Assembly: GCA_027484685.1 (NCBI GenBank)
Contig: JAIXSO010000040.1
Location: 62,001 to 126,000, forward strand
Length of the DNA stretch: 64,000 nucleotides
Source: Bacteroidota bacterium
GTDB lineage: Bacteria > Bacteroidota > Bacteroidia > UKL13-3
Reading direction: 5' to 3'
Below, piece by piece: positions 8,801 to 16,628 of the stretch; positions within the stretch are counted from its first letter, which is position 1; each line of letters opens with the position of its first letter. The position numbers were made by a program, and so were the translations under genes. Under the pieces are notes generated by a model. The model was not told the origin of the DNA. It did no database searches and saw nothing but the letters and a program-made list of their open reading frames with translations.

Positions 8801-11800
8801 ACCAGTTCCACTTGTGGTCCAAGTTACGTTACCCGAAATATTAGCCGAAGCCGATAAATTTATTGTATCGTTTGCACAAATAGTTCTGTCAATACCAGCA
8901 TTTGCAATGGTATTATAAGGCACAAATTGAATGTTAACCGTATCACTTTCGGCCGTGCAAGGGCCAGTTGGATTGTTGGTGGTATAAACTAATTTAACCA
9001 ATCCATTATTTTTATCGTTAGCCGAAGGTGTATAAATGGCATTTACTAAGTTGATATTATTAAACGTTCCAGTTCCAGTAGTGCTCCAAGTAGCACTCGA
9101 AGCTCCATTGCCAAAAGAACCTAACAATGAAACAGTAGTAGCATCGTTACATAAAATTTGGTCATTGCCAGCATTAACGGTAACAGCATTATTTATAAAA
9201 ATTTCTACTGAATCTTTAGCAGCACTACAAGGACCAAAAGGATCGTTAGTAGTAAATGTTAAAACAACTTTTCCATTTGCAATTTCGTTAGCAGTTGGAA
9301 TGTAGTTAGCAGAATTACTAAATGCAATAAAATTAGAGTTGGTTGAAGAAGTCCACGAACCAAAATTAGCAGAACCACCTAAGTTAGCAGTTACATTAAT
9401 AACTGAATTAGAACAAACAGTTTGATCTAAACCAGCATTAACAGTAGCGGCAGGGTTAAAGTTAATTCTTACAATATCTTGGGTAGCTGCACAAAATCCA
9501 CTAGGATCAATTGATGTAAGCACTAAATTAACAAAACCAGCATCTTTATCTGTTTGAGCAGGCGTATAGATAGCATTTAAATCATTTGCGTTGTTAAATG
9601 TTCCTGTACCTAATGTTGTCCAACTTCCAACAGATGCTGAACCTCCAATCAATCCATTTAAATTTACTTGATTATTATTGGCACAAATGGTTTGATCTGA
9701 ACCTGCATTAGCTATAGGCTGAGGATTAATATTAATAACCAAGTTATCAGAAGCAAATGAGCAAGGAATACTTGGATTATCTATAGTAAAAGTTAAAATA
9801 ATACTTCCACTATTTTTATCAGCATTACTTAAATAATAAGTAGGATTTAATGAAGAGCTATTGCTAAAAGCACCTGTGCCCGAAGTTGCCCAATTAATTA
9901 TTCCGGCAATGTTTGCAGAGGCTGAAAGTTTAACGCTGTCAACCGAACAAACCAATTGATCAGGTCCAGCATTTGCCACAGTTAAAAAAGGAAGTATTGT
10001 TATTTCAACAGTGTCTGATTTTGGTGTACATACACCACCTGGATTATTTGTTGTTAACACTAGTAAAACAGAACCATTACTTATATCATTATTGCTCGGG
10101 AAGTAATTGGTATTTAAATTATTGACATTATCAAAATTGCCTGTTCCTAAAGTAGACCAAATGGCACTTGTAGCCGTACCACCAATTAAACCCGACAGTG
10201 CTACATTCGGAGTTCTAACACATATTGTTTGATCTAAACCTGCATTTACTTGTGCTCCTTTATTTATTACAACTTCAACTGAATCTTTGGTAGCACTGCA
10301 AGGGCCAAAAGGATCATTAGTGGTAAATGTTAGCACAGCTCTTCCATTTGCAATTTCAGTTGCAGTTGGGAAATAAGTAAGGGGGTTAGTAAATGATATA
10401 AAATCTATGTTAGTGGAAGAGGTCCAAGAACCAATATTAGCAGAACCACCTAAAAGAGCGGTTAAATTAACTGATTGATTTTCACAAATATTTTGATTTA
10501 ATCCTGCGTCTACAATTGGAGCGGGATTAAACACTATTCTAACTGTATCAGCTGTTGCAACGCAAGGACCAGCAGGATCATTGGTATTTAATATCAAATC
10601 AACAAAACCCCTATTTTTATCTACGGTACTAGGTGTATAGATGGGATTTATAATATTTACATTATTAAACGTACCCGTTCCCAAAGTTGACCATTTACCA
10701 GAACTAGCTGTTCCTCCAACTGAACCTTTTAAACTTACAGTTGTGTTAGTTTCACAAACTGTTATGTCTGTACCAGCATTTACAGTAGGTAGTTGATTAA
10801 TTGTAACAATTAAATTATCAGAAGCAAAAGAGCAAGGAATTGTTGGATTTTCGATTGTGAAAGTTAAAATAACATTTCCATTTATTACATCTCCATTGCT
10901 TGGAAAATAAGTTGGTGTTAAAGAAGATGAGTTATCAAAAACACCTGTGCCAGAAGTTGTCCAGCTAACCGTTCCAACTATATTGGCAGAGGCAGATAAT
11001 TTAACGGTTTCAGTAGCGCAAATAATTCTATCTGTTCCAGCATCGGCCACTGTTGAAAACGGAAGTATTCTTAATTCTAAAGTATCAGTTATTGCTTCGC
11101 AATTTCCATCAGGATCGTTAGTAGTTAAAATTAATAAAATAGAACCTTTTTTTACATCATCATTACTAGGAAAATAAGTAGCATTTGGATTACGCAAATC
11201 ATCAAAAGTACCTGTCCCAGTGGTTGACCAATTGGCTTCGGTAGCTAATCCACCAATAAAACCAGATAAAATCACTTTTGAATTTTTCACACAGATACTT
11301 TGATCAACGCCAGCATTAACAATTGCCCCTTGTTCAATTAATACTTCTACAGAATCTTTTACTACACTGCAAGGGCCAAATGGATCATTAGTAGTATAAG
11401 TTAAAACCACTTTTCCATTTGCAATTTCACTTGACGTTGGAGCATAATCAATTGGATTACTAAAAGATATAAAACCAGGATTGGTAGATGAAGTCCAAGA
11501 ACCTATTGTAGCCGAACCTCCCAAACTCGCATTAATAGCTACTGTTTTATTTGAACAAATATTTTGATCAGGTCCTAAATCAACCCTTGCAGCCGGATTA
11601 AATACAATTCTTACAATATCTTCAACAGGTCCGCATGGCCCAGCAGGATCGTTGGTAGTTAATGTTAAATCAACAAAACCATTACTTTTATCTGCTACAC
11701 TTGGTGTGTAAATTGCACTTAAATCGCTTAAGTTATTAAATGTTCCAGAACCTTTTGTTAACCATGTTCCAAATGAAGCTGAACCTCCAATTGCACCAGC

Positions 11801-14800
11801 TAAATTAACTGTAGTATTGCTTTCGCAAACAACAATATCAGTTCCTGCATTTACCGTAGGTATTTGATTAAATACTACTACCATATTATCACTACCAAAT
11901 GAGCACCGAATACTAGGATTGATGATACTAAATGTTAAAGTTACATTTCCATTTAAAATATCTGCATTACTTGGATAATAAGTTGGCGTTAATGAAGAAT
12001 TATTATTAAAAATACCAGTTCCACTTGAAGTCCAAGTTACGTTACCCGAAATATTAGCCGAAGCCGATAAATTTACAGTATCGTTGGCACAAATAGTTCT
12101 ATCAATACCAGCATTAGCAATGGTATTATAAGGCACAAATTGAATGTTAAGCGTATCACTTTCGGCCGTGCAAGGGCCAGTTGGATCGTTGGTGGTAAAA
12201 ACCAACTTAACCAATCCATTGTTTTTATCATTTACCGAAGGTGTATAAATGGCATTTGCTAAGTTGATATTATTAAACGTTCCAGTTCCAGTAGTGCTCC
12301 AAGTAGCATTAGTAGCTCCATTGCCAAAAGAACCTAACAATGAAACGTTGGTAGCATCGTTACATAAAATTTGATCATTGCCAGCATTAACGGTAACAGC
12401 ATTATTTATAAAAATTTCTACTGAATCTTTAGCAGCACTACAAGGGCCAAAAGGATCGTTAGTAGTAAATGTTAAAACAACTTTTCCATTAGCAATTTCG
12501 TTAGCAGTTGGAATGTAGTTAGCAGAATTACTAAATGCAATAAAATTAGAGTTGGTTGAAGAAGTCCAAGAACCAAAATTAGCAGAACCACCTAAGTTAG
12601 CAGTTGCATTAATAACTGAATTAGAACAAACAGTTTGATCTAAACCAGCATTTACAGTAGCGGCAGGGTTAAAGTTAATTGTTACAATATCTTGATTAGG
12701 ACCACAAGGACCAGCAGGATCGTTGGTAGTTAAAACTAAATTTACAAAACCATTTAGTTTATCTGCTGTGCTTGGGAAATACAAAGCGTTTAGCGAATTG
12801 ATATTATTAAATGTTCCTGTTCCTTGAGTTGACCAAGTAGCTGAAGTAGCTGAACCGCCAATAGTACCATTTAAATTAATTGAAGCATCATTTTCGCAAA
12901 CAGTTTGATCTAAACCAGCATTAACACTTGGTAACTGATTGAAAGTAATCACCATATTATCACTTCCAAACGAGCAAGGAATACTAGGATTAATGATACT
13001 AAAAGTTAAAGTTACGTTTCCATTCAATACATCAGCATTACTTGGGAAATAAGTAGGAGTGAGAGATGAATTATTATTAAAAATACCCGTTCCACTTGAA
13101 GTCCAAGTAACATTACCCGAAATATTAGCCGAAGCCGATAAATTTACGGTATCGTTGACACAAATAGTTCTGTCGATACCAGCATTAGCAATGGTATTAT
13201 AAGGTACAAACTGAATATTAACGGTATCACTTTCGGCTGTACAAGGGCCAGTTGGATCGTTGGTGGTGTAAACCAACTTAACCAATCCATTGTTTTTATC
13301 GTTTACCGAAGGTGTATAAATGGCATTTGCTAGGTTTACATTATTAAACGTTCCAGTTCCAGTAGTGCTCCAAGTAGCGCTCGAAGCTCCGCTTCCAAAA
13401 GAACCTAATAATGAAACAGTTGTAGCATCGTTACATAAAATTTGATCATTACCAGCACTAACAGTAACAGCATTATTTATAACTATCTCAACAGAGTCTT
13501 TAGCAGCACTGCATGGACCAAAAGGATCGTTGGTAGTAAATGTTAAAACAACTTTACCATTTGCAATTTCGTCATTAGTTGGACTATAAGTTGTTGGGTT
13601 ATTAAATGAAATATATGCAGGATTGCTAGATGAAGTCCATGAACCAAAATTTGCCGAACCGCCTAAAACTGCACTAATATTTATTGCTTTATTAGAACAA
13701 ATATTTTGATTAATACCTGCATCTACTGTTGCAACAGGGTTAAAGTTAATTCTTACAATATCATTGGTGGCTCCACATGGACCAACAGGATCGTTGGTAG
13801 TTAAAACTAAATTCACAAAACCAGCAGCTTTATCGGCTACGCTTGGAAAATATAAAGCATTTAATGAATTAACATTATCAAATGTCCCTGTTCCTTGCGT
13901 TGACCAAGTTCCTGTCGATGCAGTTCCACTTACTGAACCTGATAAACTTACAGAAAGGTCATTTTCACAAACTGTTTGATCTAGTCCAGCATTTGCTGTT
14001 GGAAGCTGATTAAAAGTTACTAATAAATTGTCAGAAGCAAACGAACAAGGAATACTTGGATTGATAATACTAAAAGTTAAAATTACACTTCCATTTAACA
14101 CATCAGCATTACTTGGATAATAAGTTGGAGTAAGTGACGAATTATTATTAAACAACCCAGTTCCATTTGAAGTCCAAGTTACATTTCCCGTAATATTAGC
14201 AGATGCAGCTAAAATTACACTATCATTGGTACATCTTTGTTGGTCGGGACCAGCGTTAGCCACTGTGGTGTAAGGTACAAATTGAATATACACAGTATCT
14301 GTTTCCGCATTACATGGACCAGCAGGGTCGTTGGTAGTATATACCAATTTAACCAATCCACTGTTTTTATCATTAACCGAAGGTGTATAAATGGCGTTTG
14401 CTAGGTTTACATTGTTAAATGAACCAGTTCCAGTTGTACTCCAAGTTGCACTTGACGCACCGCTTCCAAAAGAACCTAATAATGAAACAGTTGTAGCATC
14501 GTTACATAATATTTGGTCATTACCAGCATTTACAACAACAGCTTGATTAATAGTTACTTCTAACGAATCTTTAACCGCGCTACATGGACCAAATGGATCG
14601 TTGGTGGTAAAAGTTAATACTACTTTACCATTAGCAATATCAGTTGCAGTTGGTAAATAACTTACTGGATTACTGAAAGATATATAACTAGGATTGCTTG
14701 ATGAAGTCCATGAACCAAAAGTAGCTGAACCTCCCAATGTGGCAGTTGCATTAATTGCTGTATTTGAACAAATTAACTGGTCAATTCCAGCATTGGTAGT

Positions 14801-16267
14801 TGCCGCCTGATTGAAGCTAATTTTCACCATATCTTGTGTAGCTCCGCATGGACCAATAGGATCGTTAGTGGTTAAAAACAAGTTTACAAAACCAACGGCT
14901 TTATCGGCCACACTTGGTGTATAAACTGCATTTAAAGAATTTATATTGTTAAATGTTCCGGTTCCTTGAGTAGACCAAGTACCACTACTAGCAGAACCCG
15001 ACAATGAACCATTTAATCCAACACTGTTACTGCTTTCACAAACTGTAAAATCTACTCCTGCATCTACTCCTGGCAATTGATTTATGTTTACTAATACATT
15101 ATCAGAAGAATTATCACATACAAAAGACGGATTAGAAGTTGTAAATGTAAAAGTAACAGACCCATTTTGAATATCGGCTGTACTTGGAAAATAGTTTGGT
15201 GTTAAAATAGCGTTGTTATCAAAAAAGCCAGTTCCTGAACTTGTCCAAATTTTACTTCCACCAGTAGCATTAGTGGTGGCACTTAACGAAACATTATTTC
15301 CTGCACAAATAGTTTGGTCAATTCCTGCATTAGAAACTGCCAATGGATTAAAATTAATTCTAACAGTATCGCGGTTTAAAGTACAAGGACCTGCAGGATC
15401 GTTGGTTGTTAAAACTAATTTTACAAAACCAGCACTTATATCATTTGCCGAAGGCGTATAAACTGCATTAAGTAAACTATTATTATTAAAAGAACCAGAG
15501 CCTAAAGTTGACCAAGTTGCAGACGTAGCTGTTCCACTAATACTGCCCGATAAATTAACACTTGTTGTATTTACACATAGATTTTGAGTAGTTCCCGCGC
15601 TAACAATTGGAGCTTGCAAAAACGAAACTGTCATAGAGTCTTTAGCTGCAACACAAGGCCCCGCAGGGTCGTTAGTTGTTAAAATTAATATAACTGACCC
15701 ATTTAACACATCGGCTGCGCTTGGTGTGTATTCAGCGTTTAAATTAGATGTATTATTAAAAGTACCTGTTCCTGTAGAAGACCAATTAGCAAAAGGCGCT
15801 ACTAGGCCAACCGAACCAGCTAAAGTCACGGTACTATTACCACATAATAATTGGTCAGGACCAGCACTAGCACTAGGTATTGGATTAATATTCAAGTTAT
15901 TGCCATTATCAGTTCCTACAATTGAAGGGTTATCTGCCACAACCCTAATACGGTAAATATAACTTGAAGTTGAACTTAGTGGAAAAACCACTGAAATATT
16001 ACCACTTGTAGTTGATACCACCGAACCAATATTAATTGGCGCGGCAAAACTCCCTGTTTCATCACTTAATTGTGCAGTAAAAGTATTTCCTACTGAAAAT
16101 GAACCTGTTACAGAATAACTTACAGTAGTTGCATCGCCAGCACAAAACGAAGTTCCTGCAACGCCAATGGTAGCAATAGTTTGCGCGCCAACTCTTGATG
16201 TTGCAAAAAATATCAAGGTTAAAAATAGGACATTTAAGCCTTTCCTGATACTGTTATTTTTTGTCAT
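5804..16267 (-). CDS. Giant secreted modular protein with 34 repeat modules, PKD domains and T9SS type A sorting domain
   Basis: 3487 residues in one uninterrupted frame. The signal peptide (about residues 1-29) ends SRVGAQ. After a short beta-rich domain come 34 modules of 88-90 residues. Each starts with a variant of VNAGxDQxxC, has a TWSTxGTGTFNN core, a TPSxxD segment and ends near TNDPxGPC, giving two cysteines per module. From module 3 on, the modules follow a fixed order of four types repeated eight times (357 residues, 1071 bp). Two PKD-like domains (YLWDFGDSETSS; VLWDFGDATTST), an Ig-like segment and a C-terminal sorting domain (VHIYPNPNNG to FTTKIIRN) follow. The architecture predicts type IX secretion and attachment at the cell surface, most likely as an adhesin or surface stalk. 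Function is inference; secretion route is well supported. A terminator follows and no other gene is co-transcribed. Confidence 0.92.
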   Translation of the reverse strand: MTKNNSIRKGLNVLFLTLIFFATSRVGAQTIATIGVAGTSFCAGDATTVSYSVTGSFSVGNTFTAQLSDETGSFAAPINIGSVVSTTSGNISVVFPLSSTSSYIYRIRVVADNPSIVGTDNGNNLNINPIPSASAGPDQLLCGNSTVTLAGSVGLVAPFANWSSTGTGTFNNTSNLNAEYTPSAADVLNGSVILILTTNDPAGPCVAAKDSMTVSFLQAPIVSAGTTQNLCVNTTSVNLSGSISGTATSATWSTLGSGSFNNNSLLNAVYTPSANDISAGFVKLVLTTNDPAGPCTLNRDTVRINFNPLAVSNAGIDQTICAGNNVSLSATTNATGGSKIWTSSGTGFFDNNAILTPNYFPSTADIQNGSVTFTFTTSNPSFVCDNSSDNVLVNINQLPGVDAGVDFTVCESSNSVGLNGSLSGSASSGTWSTQGTGTFNNINSLNAVYTPSVADKAVGFVNLFLTTNDPIGPCGATQDMVKISFNQAATTNAGIDQLICSNTAINATATLGGSATFGSWTSSSNPSYISFSNPVSYLPTATDIANGKVVLTFTTNDPFGPCSAVKDSLEVTINQAVVVNAGNDQILCNDATTVSLLGSFGSGASSATWSTTGTGSFNNVNLANAIYTPSVNDKNSGLVKLVYTTNDPAGPCNAETDTVYIQFVPYTTVANAGPDQQRCTNDSVILAASANITGNVTWTSNGTGLFNNNSSLTPTYYPSNADVLNGSVILTFSIINPSIPCSFASDNLLVTFNQLPTANAGLDQTVCENDLSVSLSGSVSGTASTGTWSTQGTGTFDNVNSLNALYFPSVADKAAGFVNLVLTTNDPVGPCGATNDIVRINFNPVATVDAGINQNICSNKAINISAVLGGSANFGSWTSSSNPAYISFNNPTTYSPTNDEIANGKVVLTFTTNDPFGPCSAAKDSVEIVINNAVTVSAGNDQILCNDATTVSLLGSFGSGASSATWSTTGTGTFNNVNLANAIYTPSVNDKNNGLVKLVYTTNDPTGPCTAESDTVNIQFVPYNTIANAGIDRTICVNDTVNLSASANISGNVTWTSSGTGIFNNNSSLTPTYFPSNADVLNGNVTLTFSIINPSIPCSFGSDNMVITFNQLPSVNAGLDQTVCENDASINLNGTIGGSATSATWSTQGTGTFNNINSLNALYFPSTADKLNGFVNLVLTTNDPAGPCGPNQDIVTINFNPAATVNAGLDQTVCSNSVINATANLGGSANFGSWTSSTNSNFIAFSNSANYIPTANEIANGKVVLTFTTNDPFGPCSAAKDSVEIFINNAVTVNAGNDQILCNDATNVSLLGSFGNGATNATWSTTGTGTFNNINLANAIYTPSVNDKNNGLVKLVFTTNDPTGPCTAESDTLNIQFVPYNTIANAGIDRTICANDTVNLSASANISGNVTWTSSGTGIFNNNSSLTPTYYPSNADILNGNVTLTFSIINPSIRCSFGSDNMVVVFNQIPTVNAGTDIVVCESNTTVNLAGAIGGSASFGTWLTKGSGTFNNLSDLSAIYTPSVADKSNGFVDLTLTTNDPAGPCGPVEDIVRIVFNPAARVDLGPDQNICSNKTVAINASLGGSATIGSWTSSTNPGFISFSNPIDYAPTSSEIANGKVVLTYTTNDPFGPCSVVKDSVEVLIEQGAIVNAGVDQSICVKNSKVILSGFIGGLATEANWSTTGTGTFDDLRNPNATYFPSNDDVKKGSILLILTTNDPDGNCEAITDTLELRILPFSTVADAGTDRIICATETVKLSASANIVGTVSWTTSGTGVFDNSSSLTPTYFPSNGDVINGNVILTFTIENPTIPCSFASDNLIVTINQLPTVNAGTDITVCETNTTVSLKGSVGGTASSGKWSTLGTGTFNNVNIINPIYTPSTVDKNRGFVDLILNTNDPAGPCVATADTVRIVFNPAPIVDAGLNQNICENQSVNLTALLGGSANIGSWTSSTNIDFISFTNPLTYFPTATEIANGRAVLTFTTNDPFGPCSATKDSVEVVINKGAQVNAGLDQTICVRTPNVALSGLIGGTATSAIWSTLGTGNFDNVNNLNTNYFPSNNDISNGSVLLVLTTNNPGGVCTPKSDTVEITILPFLTVANAGPDQLVCSVDSVKLSASANIAGIINWATSGTGAFSNSSSLNPTYYLSNADKNSGSIILTFTIDNPSIPCSFASDNLVININPQPIANAGSDQTICANNNQVNLNGLIGGSASVGSWTTLGTGTFNNANDLNAIYTPAQTDKDAGFVNLVLTSIDPSGFCAATQDIVRINFNPAATVNAGLDQTVCSNSVINVTANLGGSANFGSWTSSTNSNFIAFSNSANYIPTANEIANGKVVLTFTTNDPFGPCSAAKDSVEIFINNAVTVNAGNDQILCNDATTVSLLGSFGNGASSATWSTTGTGTFNNINLVNAIYTPSANDKNNGLVKLVYTTNNPTGPCTAESDTVNIQFVPYNTIANAGIDRTICANDTINLSASANISGNVTWTTSGTGIFNNNSSLTPTYYPSNADILNGNVTLTFSIVNPSIPCSFASDNVLINFNQLPLVDAGTDINVCESNTAINLSGSVGGSASTGTWSTLGSGTFNNSNNLNAIYTPSIADRTTGFVNLVLTTNDPAGPCGPIQDIVKITFDQSATVNAGLDQVICSNGTINVAATTGGAASFGSWTSSTNSSFISFNSSTSYTPNALEYANGKVVLTFKTNDPFGACDAAVDSVQIFINQIPLVDAGADQTVCSNISTVTLSGLIGGSATSSYWKTTGTGTFNDSNLLGAIYTPSVADKASGLTKLILITNDPAGPCVSVNDTLELIYRPFATANVGVDKTICAADNILLGVTTNVTGNTGFWSTTGNGGFSNNTSLTPTYFPSEADIAAGSIKIAYTNFDANDVCANVTDTLVLNINQPVQVTAGMDQTVCANATSIALTGTISGAASSCFWNTTGIGSFVNRLNDTATYIPSASDKSRGFVNLVLSTNDPVGPCPLKRDTVTIVLSPVAVVNAGPDQNICGNSPVNFFGSYNSVAVFAKWTNTSVPAFNSYDSIFTYNPTAADIANGQMTFILTSSDPVGPCPAVVDSVNVKFYQPVTTNAGADQVLCATANSIDLSGSFGGGAASILWVTTNGTGTFDDPTALNTVYRPSAADLAAKSIQISITTDDPIGPCFAGFDDIAVQFKDSLVSFATETVLATCDSTIVRFINTTTSLGNNYLWDFGDSETSSNANPIHAYKKVGIFDVKLKASSANGCLENVASQVIVNSIKPAAIFNVNKFTQCLIDNGFDFSNSSQGGTVSWITSVLWDFGDATTSTSTFPSTKRYAQAGDYRVQLSVLASNGCFDTISKVITINPGPKKPVITLTAGNTLKVTQGVYYQWFLNGTPISGANSDTYVTTGYGFYSVRVDSTNGCGTMSDDFELKYNSINERQNLINSVHIYPNPNNGIVNIDADQNLNFTVYDVSGKEILSGAKVQKIHQIDLMDYSSGIYFLKLYNDKDQFTTKIIRN
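8710..9470 (-). repeat. Nearly identical internal duplication, copy 1 (modules 25-27)
   Basis: This part of the giant gene matches 11923-12683 almost base for base, including a long identical run around the AATVNAGLDQTVC module. The offset is 3213 bp, exactly three four-module units (3 x 1071). Neighbouring modules are clearly more diverged, so this is a recent duplication or gene conversion. Confidence 0.8.
11923..12683 (-). repeat. Nearly identical internal duplication, copy 2 (modules 13-15)
   Basis: Partner of 8710-9470, at an offset of 3213 bp. At protein level the type-A modules of the two copies differ at a single residue. Confidence 0.8.
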
Positions 16268-16628
16268 AATTTATTAAAATAAGAGTGAGAAATTTTCTTT
16301 TTAATTGTGCAGAAAAATACAATTAAAACTACTTAATATGTTAAAAAGTTGTGGGCTGCTCAAAATTTTACACAAATCGCTTCTCTATTATGCTAATAGC
16401 GGTTAAATGAATAGAGAAAAGTTAGATATTTTTAAAAAAATTTGCTTTTTAAGCATAGTTATCCACAATTTAAAAGTCATTTTTGGGTAATATATTTACG
16501 AAAATAATTAATTAATTGTTAGGTGTATTTTTTCAAAAATTATTAAAAAACTAAAATTAACAAAAAAATCAAAATTGATAGTTTGGGTTTGCGTTTTTAT
16601 TCGCAAATTCGCAGCTTACTTTTCAATC
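16268..16628. other. Intergenic stretch between divergent genes, no gene seen
   Basis: 361 bp of AT-rich spacer holding the promoters of the giant gene (minus) and purL (plus). A TATATTTA at 16492-16499 could be the purL -7 box, without a clear partner. A single TTATCCACA at 16459-16467 matches the DnaA-box consensus, but no second box or AT-rich unwinding array accompanies it. Confidence 0.4.

Noticed and set aside
9036-15956. Several plus-strand open frames of 70-90 codons opposite the giant gene
   Set aside because: They recur at the module period and are the antisense image of the repeated sequence; not independent genes.
16459-16467. Replication origin suggested by a DnaA-box-like TTATCCACA (others at 63164 and, as TTATTCACA, 1599)
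   Set aside because: Single boxes only, far apart; in AT-rich DNA of this length a few are expected by chance, and no dnaA or clustered boxes are present.
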